Positions 1 through 8,858 are shown, counted from the stretch's first letter. The stretch: 64,000 bases of DNA from Anabaena sp. UHCC 0204 (GCF_009711975.1 NZ_VIKW01000023.1:17218-81217); one strand, 5' to 3'. Notes: generated from the letters alone by a model not told the origin. Numbers and translations: made by a program.

Positions 1-222
1 TCTAGCGGGTTATCTGGTGATTTTTCCATCAATGTAGATTTAGGCTATCGAGTCAAAAACGGTCAAATCATTGGCCGCGTCAAAGATACGATGGTAGCAG
101 GTAATGTCTACACAGCCCTTAAACAATTGGTGCAATTAGGTGGCGATGCCGATTGGAATGGTTCTTGTTATACACCATCTTTGATAGTAGAAGGACTATC
201 CATCACGGGTAAAAATAATTAA
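1..222 (+). CDS. TldD/PmbA family protein, C-terminal end (partial)
   Basis: The window opens inside a reading frame (frame 1) that encodes 73 residues before a TAA at 220-222. It reads GDFSINVDLGYRVKNG, then GRVKDTMVAGNVY, and ends ...SLIVEGLSITGKNN. This is the conserved C-terminal block of the TldD/TldE (PmbA) metalloprotease family, whose members act in pairs in the cytosol on unfolded peptides and in maturation of some modified peptides. TldD and TldE cannot be told apart from this end alone because the metal-binding region lies upstream of the window. No partner gene follows; a Ser/Thr kinase lies 230 bp downstream. Confidence 0.8.
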   Translation, partial: SSGLSGDFSINVDLGYRVKNGQIIGRVKDTMVAGNVYTALKQLVQLGGDADWNGSCYTPSLIVEGLSITGKNN

Positions 223-454
223 TATGGCAATAAGCTGTTGTGCATTTAGTTTGTATAATTCTAGCGGGCAAGACTTCGACAAAGCTCAGTCCGAGGATGC
301 CCACACCACAAAGTTCAACTAAATTGTAGTTATCAAATTTATCTGCATCACAGCTTATTTAGCTACTTTGAGAAAATGCTGTAACGGTTCTCAGAAATGA
401 TACAACGATAAGGATATATTGAAATTAATCTCCACCGTATCTAATATCAAAGGT

Positions 455-1990
455 ATGATTATTTGGCAACCAGGACAGCACATTAATAACGATAGATTTA
501 TCATTCAAGGTAAACCATTGGGTAGCGGTGGTTTTGGTATTACCTACAAAGCTTTAGAACCCAGCACGGGTAAATTATACGCAATTAAAACCCTCAACCA
601 GCAAATGCAATTGCGAGAGGACTTTGCAGAACAACAGGTTAAGTTTATTAACGAAGCCTTGACAATTAAAGGTTTTGATCATCAGCACATTCTCAAAGTC
701 CATGAAGTCATCCAATCAGGTGAGCTTTTTGGCGTGGTGATGGAATATATTGATGGAGTAACTTTATTTCAATATATTCGACAAAAGGGACAACTTGCCG
801 AAAGTGAAGCACTATTATATATAGATCAAATTGGTCAGGCTTTAGAATATATTCACGCTAAAGGCAGTTTACACCGGGATATAAAACCCCAAAATATTCT
901 TTTGCGCCAAAATAAACAAGAAGCAGTTTTAATTGATTTTGGTTTAACTCGCAGTATTGCTATAAGTAGTATGACTGAAGATAAAACTCCTGGTTTTGCA
1001 CCTATTGAACAATATCGTCGTAAAGGTAATTTTGGACCCCATACAGATGTTTATGCTTTAGCAGCTACTTTATATTATCTGTTAACGGCTAATGGATTGA
1101 AAAAAGACGGTGAAGTTACTCCTGTACCCGCACTCAACCGGAAATATGATAATGAACCTTTACCCGCACCTAAACATTATAATTCTGGTATTAGTCAGAG
1201 GGCGAATAATGCGATTTTGCAGGGTATGGAAATAGAACCGGAAAACCGCACTACAACAGCATTAAAGTTTCGGGAAAATTTGGGTTTAGTTAATATCGAA
1301 CAAACAAAACCACCAACCCAAATTCAACCAGATTGTAATAATACTCAACCTCCAGAAACAACACGAAAAGCATCAACCTATACTCAACCTCCAGTAACAA
1401 AACCAAAAGCATCACAATCAAAACCAAAATCACAACCAGTAACCAATATATCTCGTCGTCGAATTTTGCAAGTTTTGGGTTTTGTAGGTGTAGGATTAGG
1501 GTTTACAGTATTAGGAAAAAATATTTTAGAATTTAATAATAAAACAACTATAAAATCTGGTCAAATACCTCCTGAGTCTAAATACTATCAACTAAAAAAC
1601 TACCTCGCAGCAGGAAAATGGAGGGAAGCAGATGAGGAAACCAGACAGGTAATGTTAGCGGTTGCAACTAATGAAAACATTGATAATTTACCCTGTGAAG
1701 ACCTGCGTACTATTGACCAATTGTGGGTAAAATACAGTAATGGTAAATTTGGGTTTTCTGTACAGAAAAAGATTTATCAAGGTTTAGAGGATGGTACGTT
1801 TCACATTTATGAGAAGTTTGAGGATAAGGTAGGATGGAGAAAAGGAAGAGCTTATATTTTTGACGAAAAAGCACCTGAAGGCCACCTCCCTGGGATTATA
1901 GGCGGTTACTTTCATCGTATGAGGGCGGCCAGTAGGATTGAAGGTAAGTCTCTATCATCTCTCTCTCGCGTCGAGACTTGTGAACTGTAG
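455..1990 (+). CDS. Ser/Thr protein kinase with C-terminal GUN4 domain
   Basis: Hanks-type kinase joined to a GUN4-like tetrapyrrole-binding domain. The N-terminal ~270 residues carry the glycine loop LGSGGFGITY, the VAIK-type lysine in YAIKTL, the catalytic loop LHRDIKPQNIL, the DFG motif and PGFAPIEQY of the activation segment. A Pro/Lys/Thr-rich linker follows, then one hydrophobic segment (ILQVLGFVGVGLGFTVLG) that probably anchors the protein in a membrane, and then about 140 residues of GUN4 type (YYQLKNYLAAGKWREAD, CEDLRTIDQLW). GUN4 binds Mg-porphyrin intermediates, so a tetrapyrrole-responsive kinase is a reasonable inference. The open frame continues upstream to a TTG at 419 preceded by AAGGA; I prefer the ATG at 455 because related kinases begin close to a WxPGQ motif. 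Confidence 0.85.
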   Translation: MIIWQPGQHINNDRFIIQGKPLGSGGFGITYKALEPSTGKLYAIKTLNQQMQLREDFAEQQVKFINEALTIKGFDHQHILKVHEVIQSGELFGVVMEYIDGVTLFQYIRQKGQLAESEALLYIDQIGQALEYIHAKGSLHRDIKPQNILLRQNKQEAVLIDFGLTRSIAISSMTEDKTPGFAPIEQYRRKGNFGPHTDVYALAATLYYLLTANGLKKDGEVTPVPALNRKYDNEPLPAPKHYNSGISQRANNAILQGMEIEPENRTTTALKFRENLGLVNIEQTKPPTQIQPDCNNTQPPETTRKASTYTQPPVTKPKASQSKPKSQPVTNISRRRILQVLGFVGVGLGFTVLGKNILEFNNKTTIKSGQIPPESKYYQLKNYLAAGKWREADEETRQVMLAVATNENIDNLPCEDLRTIDQLWVKYSNGKFGFSVQKKIYQGLEDGTFHIYEKFEDKVGWRKGRAYIFDEKAPEGHLPGIIGGYFHRMRAASRIEGKSLSSLSRVETCEL

Positions 1991-2018
1991 CATTTAAGGG
2001 TTACAGAAAATTATTAAG

Positions 2019-2058
2019 TCTGAATCAGGATATCCAGGATTAAAGGATTAACAGGATG
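2019..2058. repeat. Dispersed ~40-bp repeat, copy 1 (inverted orientation)
   Basis: The segment TCTGAATCAGGATATCCAGG followed by ATTAAAGGATTAACAGGAT is the reverse complement of a repeat found again at 2104-2140 (degenerate), 3377-3420, 4131-4195, 36331-36370 and 36548-36590. Copies lie at edges of toxin-antitoxin genes and between the FGE genes. The stretch 1991-2246 otherwise shows no gene. Confidence 0.6.
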
Positions 2059-2246
2059 GTAATTTATAGATGGTTTAAATTATTCAAAAACAATCATTCA
2101 AAAACATCCTGAAAATCCTCAAATCCCAGACATCCTGATATGGCTACGCCACGCTTCGCTATCAGACAAATAAAAACCTGTAGTATAATAAAGGCTAAAT
2201 CATCTACTAAACACAAAAATCCACATCCTGAAAATCCTTATTAATT

Positions 2247-2495
2247 ATGACCATTGCTAAACAGATTTACGAACTTGTTAAAACCCTTCCCCAAGATAAA
2301 GCTGAGGAAATTTTGAATTTTGCTGAACTTATCTGTAGTAAAAATTTGAATAGTAATCAACTTGTTAATGATTCTGCAAATCTTTCCTGGAAAGAACTGG
2401 TTTATTCACTTGCGGGAACTTGGAAAGATGACTTTCCTTGTTTAGAAGAAATTCGCAGTGAAGCAGGAGAAGATATTTTGCGGGAGAGTCTCTAA
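2247..2495 (+). CDS. Putative antitoxin (DUF2281/VapB-like)
   Basis: An 82-residue protein starting MTIAKQIYELVKTLPQDKAEEILNFAELI. This helical N-terminus is typical of small cyanobacterial DUF2281-type antitoxins that precede PIN-domain toxins. The C-terminal half (WKELVYSLAGTWKDDFPCLEEIRSE) resembles the toxin-binding tail of VapB proteins. Its stop codon overlaps the ATG of a PIN-toxin fragment (TAAATG), which supports a two-gene toxin-antitoxin operon. The toxin is broken, so this antitoxin is probably an orphan that could still neutralise a related toxin elsewhere. The family assignment is from pattern memory, not a search. Confidence 0.6.
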   Translation: MTIAKQIYELVKTLPQDKAEEILNFAELICSKNLNSNQLVNDSANLSWKELVYSLAGTWKDDFPCLEEIRSEAGEDILRESL

Positions 2496-2642
2496 ATGTA
2501 TGTTTTGGATACCAACACCTTAATTTATTATTTTAAAGGTCAAGGACAAGTTGCTCAAAACCTTGCTAAAATACCTGCTCAGGAAATTATTATTCCGACA
2601 ATTGTTCTCTTTGAATTACAAGTGGAAATTGCTAAATCATGA
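2496..2642 (+). pseudogene. Truncated PIN-domain (VapC-like) toxin
   Basis: The ATG immediately follows the antitoxin stop. The 48 codons read MYVLDTNTLIYYFKG, the first acidic motif of PIN RNases, then ...IIPTIVLFELQVEIAKS before TGA at 2640-2642. A complete PIN toxin is about 125-140 residues and needs three or four acidic residues; only the first Asp and the helix-3 Glu are left here. No continuation in another frame is visible before the next gene at 2720, so the rest appears to be deleted. It is not expected to be an active nuclease. Confidence 0.7.
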
Positions 2643-2719
2643 AAATCCTTTAATGCTGGATCTCTTGATTTGTGACAAATAAGTTTATAATGAAAATTAT
2701 CAGTTATAGGAAATAGACA

Positions 2720-2986
2720 ATGAATATTACCCTAAAACCAGAACAAGAACAGTTTATTCAAAACCAGTTAGCTCAAGGGAGATTTCCTAATGCTGAAGCC
2801 GTCATTAATCAAGCTCTACAACTCTTACAAGAAAAACAACGAGAATATGAAGACTGGGTAGAAGATGTGAGAGTTAAAGTCAATGAAGCCGCAGCAGAAT
2901 TAGAACGAGGGGAAGGAGTTCCTTTAGAAACAGTTGTTGAACAAATACAGGCCAAATTTCGTCATGCGCGTGAGGAGAAAAAATGA
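2720..2986 (+). CDS. ParD-family antitoxin
   Basis: An 88-residue ribbon-helix-helix type antitoxin. It begins MNITLKPEQEQFIQNQLAQG and continues RFPNAEAVINQALQLLQE, which is the ParD/CopG DNA-binding pattern, and has an acidic helical C-terminus that would bind the toxin. The gene overlaps the following ParE-type toxin by four bases (ATGA at 2983-2986), so the two are co-translated. Such antitoxins normally repress their own operon. TTATAATGAAAATT lies about 30 bp upstream and could hold a -10 box. Confidence 0.85.
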   Translation: MNITLKPEQEQFIQNQLAQGRFPNAEAVINQALQLLQEKQREYEDWVEDVRVKVNEAAAELERGEGVPLETVVEQIQAKFRHAREEKK

Positions 2987-3276
2987 ATCAATGTTTGATT
3001 TCACCTCAAGCAATTCGAGATTTAGATAGCATTTCTGAATATTTTTTAAACAGAAATATTGAAGCGGGAGAAATACTCTTTCAAGATTTTACAAAAAAGT
3101 GTGAAAATTTACTGCAATTTCCTAACATGGGACGCAGTTACGAATATATAAGACAAGGAATGCGTGGACTTCCTTTAAATGGTTACATCATTTTTTATCA
3201 ATTGGTTGATAATAATGTTGAAATTCTCAGAGTTGTGAGTGACCATCAAGATTTAGAAGCTTTATTTGCAGAATAG
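2983..3276 (+). CDS. ParE/RelE-superfamily toxin
   Basis: A 97-residue ParE-type toxin. It contains SPQAIRDLDSISEYF at the N-terminus, CENLLQFPNMGRSYE in the middle and LPLNGYIIFYQLVDNNVEILRVV in the C-terminal strands; these three blocks are the standard ParE layout. ParE toxins inhibit DNA gyrase, while RelE relatives cleave ribosome-bound mRNA; the sequence favours ParE because no RelE catalytic set is evident. Its start overlaps the ParD stop. The length is complete and there is no sign of decay. Confidence 0.85.
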   Translation: MNQCLISPQAIRDLDSISEYFLNRNIEAGEILFQDFTKKCENLLQFPNMGRSYEYIRQGMRGLPLNGYIIFYQLVDNNVEILRVVSDHQDLEALFAE

Positions 3277-3376
3277 ATAGTTTATTAATTGAGATTTTTG
3301 ATTATCACCTAAATAATATCCAAAAAAGTTCTCACATCACAAAAATTCTGACATCAAAAAACCTCACTCTCAACCC

Positions 3377-3420
3377 ACATCCTGTAAATCCTCAAATCCT
3401 GGATATCCTGATTCTGACAG
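3377..3420. repeat. Dispersed ~40-bp repeat, direct orientation
   Basis: Reads ACATCCTGTAAATCCTCAAA then TCCTGGATATCCTGATTCTG. It is the cleanest copy of the repeat family and sits directly between the ParDE pair and the next toxin-antitoxin pair. Confidence 0.65.
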
Positions 3421-3455
3421 TAATATAATATAGATATAATTTGCACTCACAGCCT

Positions 3456-3725
3456 ATGCAATCCCTAAATATCACATTACCAGATACATTAGCAAATGCT
3501 CTCAATAGCTATATCAAAGATCAGGAAAATGTGTTACCTGCTAATGATATTATTGAAAATGCGATCATCGAATTTCTGGGTCAACGGGGTTATTTACCTC
3601 CAAAAAAAACAATCAACTTTACTCCTGCAACTCAGGGAAGTGGATTTTTGAATACTTCGGTAAATCATGATCAAATTCTCGCGGAACAAACATATTCACA
3701 ATCATTGCCACCTAATACACCTTGA
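3456..3725 (+). CDS. Putative antitoxin of a PIN toxin
   Basis: An 89-residue protein from the ATG at 3456; an in-frame TTG at 3441 would add five residues. It begins MQSLNITLPDTLANALNSYI, resembling CopG/ribbon-helix-helix antitoxins, and has a low-complexity C-terminus (QSLPPNTP). Its stop overlaps the TTG start of the PIN protein downstream by four bases, the usual antitoxin-toxin arrangement. I do not recognise the exact family; the antitoxin role is inferred from the partner. Confidence 0.6.
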   Translation: MQSLNITLPDTLANALNSYIKDQENVLPANDIIENAIIEFLGQRGYLPPKKTINFTPATQGSGFLNTSVNHDQILAEQTYSQSLPPNTP

Positions 3726-4120
3726 GAGCTATAATTGCCGACACTGGACCACTTTATGCTGCTATAGATGTAGATGATCAATATCATCAGCGTTCAAAAG
3801 TTCAAATACAAAGAATCAATGCAGAAAACTTAACAATCCTACTTTCCTTTCCTGTTTATCTAGAAACATATAATCTTTTGCTATATCGTCTGGGAACTGA
3901 ACAAGCAATTAGTTTTGCTAAAGATTGCATAGGGTCAGTTTATTTTATCAACCCTTCCCAAGACCAATATATAGCAGCAACAGAAAAAGCTGCTCGTTTT
4001 CCAGATCAGAAAATTACTCTTTGTGATGCTGTCACTGCTATTTTATCTGAAGAAATGAAGTTACCAGTATGGACTTATGACTATCATTTTGATGTCATGC
4101 AGGTGCAGGTATGGCGTTAA
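3722..4120 (+). CDS. PIN-domain toxin (VapC-like ribonuclease)
   Basis: A 132-residue PIN-domain protein. Acidic residues expected for Mg-dependent RNase activity are visible: Asp in IIADTGPLYA near residue 7, Glu in FPVYLETYNLL, and Asp in ITLCDAVTAI followed by WTYDYHF. PIN toxins cleave tRNA or rRNA and are held inactive by the adjacent antitoxin. The start is a TTG overlapping the upstream stop, and the next in-frame ATG would remove the catalytic core, so TTG is preferred. Unlike the PIN fragment at 2496, this copy is full length. Confidence 0.8.
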   Translation: MRAIIADTGPLYAAIDVDDQYHQRSKVQIQRINAENLTILLSFPVYLETYNLLLYRLGTEQAISFAKDCIGSVYFINPSQDQYIAATEKAARFPDQKITLCDAVTAILSEEMKLPVWTYDYHFDVMQVQVWR

Positions 4121-4130
4121 AATTGACTTT

Positions 4131-4195
4131 ATCCTGTAAATCCTCAAATCATGTACTTTGACTCCGCTCAGTAACCATATATCCTGATTCTGACA
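4131..4195. repeat. Dispersed repeat copy interrupted by an internal insert
   Basis: The left half (ATCCTGTAAATCCTCAAATC) and right half (ATATCCTGATTCTGACA) match the intact copy at 3377-3420, but about 28 bp (ATGTACTTTGACTCCGCTCA...) replace the middle. No gene is seen in 4121-4385. Confidence 0.5.
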
Positions 4196-4385
4196 AAAAT
4201 ACTTTTGGGAAACCAAAACCCTATATATATGGGCGCACAGTTTTCCACTATACTTAAATAATAACAAAAACTCGGAAACTTGTCAAGAGTATTTTTAATA
4301 ATTTTACCGTTTTTTTTACCCAAGCTCCTCGGCAAAAATCCCCAACCTATGTAAAATAAGATATCTCTATAAAAAATTATCAAAT

Positions 4386-5744
4386 ATGCAATCTACCATT
4401 ACTCTAACTATTACCACAGGGAAATTATCAGGTAAACAATATATATTCGACAGTCGCACCACTTGTTTAATTGGTAGAAATGATGATTGTTATTTATCAA
4501 TTCCCGACGAATTTGATAAACGGGTTTCTCGCTATCATTGTTTATTAGATATCAACCCTCCAGAAATCAGAATTAGAGATTTAGGAAGTTTAAACGGGAC
4601 TTATATTAATAATACAAAAATTGGTGGTAGACAATCTCACCAAAATGCCGAAGAAGCTGCTAAATTAAACTTTCCCGAATACGATTTACAAGATAGTGAT
4701 CATATTACTTTAGGTGATACTGTCTTGCGAGTTAATATTGAAATTCCACAACCAGTTAATCAACCTCCTGATATTAAAACTCCTGAATTTGTAAAACCAC
4801 TAGAAGTAAAAGCGAAAACAAAGCTTTTTGATGTTATTCAAAAATTAATCAAACTAGCCATAGGTGGAGAAAGAAATTTAAAAGCATTACTCAATTATCA
4901 AATAATCAAATCTATCGGTAAAGGTGGTTTTGGTGAAGTTTATTTAGCGCAACATTCCCAAACGGGTAAATTTGTGGCTTTAAAAGTGATGTTACCTGCA
5001 GTTGCTGAAGATGATAAATCTGTACAAATGTTTCTAAGAGAAATCGAAAATCTCAAAGCTTTAAAACATCAAAATGTTGTGGAATTTTTTGATTATGGTT
5101 ATGCAGAAAACCTATTTTTCCTAGTCATGGAATATTACGAAGGTGGGAATGTTGATGATTTAATGCAGCAACTTGGCGGAAAATTACCTGTAGATATGGC
5201 ATTAGGAATTATTTTCCAAGTTTTAGACGGTTTAATCTATACCCATAATGCCGAAATTCCTTATGTTAAATTAGCAGACGGTGGTTATAAACCAGGTAAA
5301 GGTTTAGTTCATCGTGATTTAAAACCAAGTAATATTTTTCTCTCTAATATTGATGGTAAACTAACAGCAAAAATCGGTGATTATGGTTTAGCCAAATCCT
5401 TTGATTTAGCTGGTTTAAGTGGACAAACTTTCACAAAAATGATCGGAGGTACACCTGGTTTTATTCCCCGTCAACAGGTACTTAAATTTAAAAATTCCCA
5501 ACCTGATGTAGATGTTTGGGCAAGTGCAGCTTGTTTATATAATATGTTAACAGGATATTTTCCCCGTAATTTTACAAGTGATCCTTTTATGGATGTTTTA
5601 GAAAATGATCCTGTACCCATTCTGCAACGGAATGGAAATATCCCCCAAAAATTAGCCCAAGTGATAGATTTAGCTTTAATTGAAAAGCCACAAATATATT
5701 TTGATAGTGCTGAAAAATTCAAGAAAGCGTTAATTTTAAACTAA
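4386..5744 (+). CDS. FHA domain-containing Ser/Thr protein kinase
   Basis: A 452-residue protein with an N-terminal FHA phosphothreonine-binding domain (residues ~20-110; LIGRNDDC, RVSRYHCLL, DLGSLNGTYINN) and a C-terminal Hanks kinase domain (~165-450). Kinase motifs are IGKGGFGEVYLA, VALKVM, VHRDLKPSNIF and GDYGLAKS (DYG in place of DFG), with GGTPGFIPRQQ in the activation segment. FHA-kinase fusions couple recognition of phosphorylated partners to further phosphorylation. No membrane segment is seen, so it should be cytosolic. It begins 265 bp after the toxin-antitoxin cluster and ends 31 bp before the ClC gene, so the two may be co-transcribed. Confidence 0.87.
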   Translation: MQSTITLTITTGKLSGKQYIFDSRTTCLIGRNDDCYLSIPDEFDKRVSRYHCLLDINPPEIRIRDLGSLNGTYINNTKIGGRQSHQNAEEAAKLNFPEYDLQDSDHITLGDTVLRVNIEIPQPVNQPPDIKTPEFVKPLEVKAKTKLFDVIQKLIKLAIGGERNLKALLNYQIIKSIGKGGFGEVYLAQHSQTGKFVALKVMLPAVAEDDKSVQMFLREIENLKALKHQNVVEFFDYGYAENLFFLVMEYYEGGNVDDLMQQLGGKLPVDMALGIIFQVLDGLIYTHNAEIPYVKLADGGYKPGKGLVHRDLKPSNIFLSNIDGKLTAKIGDYGLAKSFDLAGLSGQTFTKMIGGTPGFIPRQQVLKFKNSQPDVDVWASAACLYNMLTGYFPRNFTSDPFMDVLENDPVPILQRNGNIPQKLAQVIDLALIEKPQIYFDSAEKFKKALILN

Positions 5745-5775
5745 AATTAAAATTTTAAAATTAAACTTAAAATCT

Positions 5776-8388
5776 ATGATTTCCTTGGCGTTGCTAACCA
5801 ATCACTTGCGGAACTTTTGGCAACCTAGAAGGGGTTTAGCCATAGCAGAAGCTTCTATCATTGGGATAGTGGCCGCTTTATCTGCGGTATTACTCAAACA
5901 GGGTTCGGGGTGGTTGGGAACATGGAGAGTGCATACAACCCAAATTTTACCCGCATGGATAACCTTACCCGCTATTGGCGTAAGTTTGGGGTTTTTCTCT
6001 GGTTGGTTAGTACAGCGATTAGCACCAGAAGCTGCTGGTAGTGGGATTCCCCAAGTCAAAGCTTCTCTCGCAAATGTGCCAATAAAATTATCATGGAGAG
6101 TAGCTTCTGTCAAGTTAATCAGTGCAATTATTGCCTTGGGTTCAGGATTAACTTTAGGAAGACAGGGTCCTACAGTTCATGTCGGTGCGGGGTTAGCAGC
6201 GGGAATGAGTCGCTTAGTTCCCACATCTCCAGATCACCGCCGCCAGATGATTGCAGCGGGGGCTGGGGCTGGTTTAGCAGCAGCTTTTAATGCACCTCTA
6301 GCAGGGGTGCTATTTATTATTGAAGAGTTATTACAAGATTTATCAGGTTTAACTTTAGGAACTGCAATTATTGCGTCTTTTATCGGTGGCGTAATTTCTC
6401 GGTGGTTGGGTGGTGGTAGTCTACAACTAGATTTGAAATTAATTGACTACTCTAGCACTTTTTCCCTATTAGAAATTCCCGTTTTATTAATTTTGGGAGT
6501 TTTAGCAGGTTTATTTGCAGCTTTATTTAATCGGGGATTAATTTTTAGTATTCACGCTTATCGTCGTTTACATATTAGTTTACCTCTGCGGGCGGCTTTA
6601 GCTGGTTTGGCTTCTGGTTTGATCATTGCTTTACTTCCTGAATATTTTCGAGATAATGCAGGTTTGCGGCAGTATATGATTGTTAGTGAACCGAATATTC
6701 CTGTAGCAGCGATCGCTTTTATTGCCCAATTTATCTTAACTTTAATTGCCTTTGGTTCAGGCGCACCAGGGGGATTATTTGCACCTAGTTTAATTTTAGG
6801 TTCTTGTTTAGGACACATTATTGGTGTATGTGAATTGCAAACATTTGGATTTGGTTCACCTACTACCTACGCATTAGCAGGAATGGGGGGATTTTTTAGC
6901 GCCGTTTCTAAAGTTCCGATGACGGCTATTGTTATTGTTTTTGAAATGACTACAGATTTCAATTTAGTATTACCATTAATGGTGGTATCTGTAACTTCTT
7001 ATTTAGTAGCGGAGAAGGTTGTCCCCGGTTCACTTTATGACAAACTTTTAAAACTAAATGGCATTATTCTCAAAAAAGATGCGCCAATTGAAGGGATATT
7101 AACACAGTTAACGGCTAATGATGTGATGCAGCAACGGGTGGAAACTTTAGATGCAGAAATGACAGGAGATGAAGTTATTCAAGCTTTTTCTTGTTCCCAT
7201 CATCGCGGGTTTCCTGTAGTTGAAAATAATAAATTAGTGGGATTAGTTTCCCAAACAGACTTACAGAAAATTCGCAATCATCTATTACCGAATGAAACTT
7301 TTTTAAAAGAGATTATGACACCCCAACCGGTGACAGTATCACCAACAGATAGATTAAGTCATGTTCTCTATTTATTAGATAGATATCAAATTAGCCGCTT
7401 ACCTGTAGTAGATGGAAAAAAACTAATTGGGATTATTACCCGCGCCGATATTATTCGCGCCGAAGCAGATCATCTTAATGGAGAAAATGGTGTAACAGGT
7501 CCCCAACCAGAACCTTCTTATTTAGTTTACCAAACGCGATCGCCTAGTATTGGGAGAGGGAGATTATTAGTTACTATTGCTAACCCAAAAACCGCCCCGG
7601 CGTTATTAGAAATGGCTGCGGCAATTGCCCGCGATCGCCATTATGAAATAGAATGTTTACAAATTATCCTTGTATCCCGTCATAGTTCTCCAGCGGAAAC
7701 ACCAGTAAAAACCGGAAAAAGTCGCCGCTTACTCCGACAAGCGGAAGTATTAGCCAAAAAACTGCACATTCCCATTCATACCCAAATTCGTGTCGCCCAT
7801 GATATCGCCCAAGCAATTTTAGAAACCACAAAAGAACGACATATAGACTTAATTTTTATGGGTTGGAAAGGAAATACATCTACCCCAGGCAGAATTTTTG
7901 GTAATGTGGTAGATACCATTATTCGCCAAGCAAATTGCGATGTTGTTTTAGTTAAATTAGGTGATAATTTCGATTCCCATCAACAATTTAAACGGTGGTT
8001 AGTACCAATGGCTGGGGGACCAAATGCACCAATTGCAATTAAATTATTACCAGCTTTAGTGACAATGGGAAATGATATAGAAATCAGGCTGACTCAGGTA
8101 GTTAAACCTTGGGAAGTCGAACCAGATATGACAGTTTTAGAAGAATCTACTCGTCAATTAATGCGTCATCGCAACTTACATAGTAACATCGTTGCTGCAT
8201 CTTTACAGGCAGAATCAGTTGCAACTGGAGTAATTGAGTTAGTCCAAACTGAAGGTTTCGATGTTGTAGTTTTGGGTGCTTCCCGCGAGGGATTATTACA
8301 ACAAGCAATTCAAGGGAATATTCCTGAAGCGATCGCCTCTGGTGTTGATAGTACAGTAATCTTAGTTAGAAGTGCTATGCAGGAGTAA
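5776..8388 (+). CDS. ClC chloride channel/antiporter with CBS pair and two USP-like domains
   Basis: An 870-residue membrane protein. The ClC core (~1-430) shows the Cl-binding motif GSGIP, GRQGPTVHVG, and GSGAPGGLFAPSLILG. A CBS pair follows (~440-570; ANDVMQQRVETLD, LKEIMTPQPVTV), then two universal-stress-protein-like domains (~600-735 and ~745-868). In ClC exchangers the second motif is GREGP, whose Glu is the external gate and proton acceptor; here it is Gln130 (CAG at 6163-6165). The internal proton Glu in LFIIEELLQD is kept. By analogy with E-to-Q mutants of ClC-ec1 this predicts Cl- movement uncoupled from protons. The CBS and USP parts suggest nucleotide-dependent regulation. Confidence 0.9.
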   Translation: MISLALLTNHLRNFWQPRRGLAIAEASIIGIVAALSAVLLKQGSGWLGTWRVHTTQILPAWITLPAIGVSLGFFSGWLVQRLAPEAAGSGIPQVKASLANVPIKLSWRVASVKLISAIIALGSGLTLGRQGPTVHVGAGLAAGMSRLVPTSPDHRRQMIAAGAGAGLAAAFNAPLAGVLFIIEELLQDLSGLTLGTAIIASFIGGVISRWLGGGSLQLDLKLIDYSSTFSLLEIPVLLILGVLAGLFAALFNRGLIFSIHAYRRLHISLPLRAALAGLASGLIIALLPEYFRDNAGLRQYMIVSEPNIPVAAIAFIAQFILTLIAFGSGAPGGLFAPSLILGSCLGHIIGVCELQTFGFGSPTTYALAGMGGFFSAVSKVPMTAIVIVFEMTTDFNLVLPLMVVSVTSYLVAEKVVPGSLYDKLLKLNGIILKKDAPIEGILTQLTANDVMQQRVETLDAEMTGDEVIQAFSCSHHRGFPVVENNKLVGLVSQTDLQKIRNHLLPNETFLKEIMTPQPVTVSPTDRLSHVLYLLDRYQISRLPVVDGKKLIGIITRADIIRAEADHLNGENGVTGPQPEPSYLVYQTRSPSIGRGRLLVTIANPKTAPALLEMAAAIARDRHYEIECLQIILVSRHSSPAETPVKTGKSRRLLRQAEVLAKKLHIPIHTQIRVAHDIAQAILETTKERHIDLIFMGWKGNTSTPGRIFGNVVDTIIRQANCDVVLVKLGDNFDSHQQFKRWLVPMAGGPNAPIAIKLLPALVTMGNDIEIRLTQVVKPWEVEPDMTVLEESTRQLMRHRNLHSNIVAASLQAESVATGVIELVQTEGFDVVVLGASREGLLQQAIQGNIPEAIASGVDSTVILVRSAMQE

Positions 8389-8468
8389 TTGCCCCTAGAT
8401 AAGACGTAATTTAGTAAAATGGGATAAAATTGATAATAATGTGAAAGTTCGCTGAATCCATAACGTTT

Positions 8469-8858
8469 ATGCAACAAATAAAAATTTCTAGCGGGGGATT
8501 ATTTTCAGTAGTATTATCTTTTTCCTTTATCACAGGGCTTTCTGCTTGTAGTAACGGGGAGACTTCGGGTATCAATTTTAAAAATTTAAATATTGGTGCT
8601 AATGTTACACAGATTCAAAAAATCACCCAACAAGATCAAAACAATACAGTTTATATTCAAGGTAAAGTAGAAAAAACTGCTTCGTTAATCAAACAAAAAG
8701 CATATCAAATTAATGACTCAACTGGAAAAATCTGGGTGATCACTAATCAAGGTAATTTTCAAGTTGGAGAACAAGTAGTATTAAAAGGTAATGTCCAATA
8801 CAAAAGTATTCCTTTGGCTGGTAAAGAATACGGGGAAATTTATTTAGAAGAAAAGTAA
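8469..8858 (+). CDS. Lipoprotein with OB-fold-like domain
   Basis: A 129-residue exported protein. The N-terminus has a hydrophobic signal ending in the lipobox LSAC (Cys ~27), so it should be lipid-anchored. The mature part reads VYIQGKVEKTASL, AYQINDSTGKIWVIT and GEQVVLKGNVQY, the alternating strands of a small OB-fold (tRNA_anti-like) domain also seen in periplasmic proteins. No catalytic residues are evident and the ligand is unknown. It ends three bases before a Nudix gene, so the two are probably one operon. Confidence 0.65.
   Translation: MQQIKISSGGLFSVVLSFSFITGLSACSNGETSGINFKNLNIGANVTQIQKITQQDQNNTVYIQGKVEKTASLIKQKAYQINDSTGKIWVITNQGNFQVGEQVVLKGNVQYKSIPLAGKEYGEIYLEEK

Noticed and set aside
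4061..4383. Two minus-strand frames
   Set aside because: They cover the PIN toxin end and a repeat-bearing gap, with no family pattern and no start signal.
6093..6290. Alternative frames inside the ClC gene
   Set aside because: Shadow frames of a strongly conserved membrane protein.
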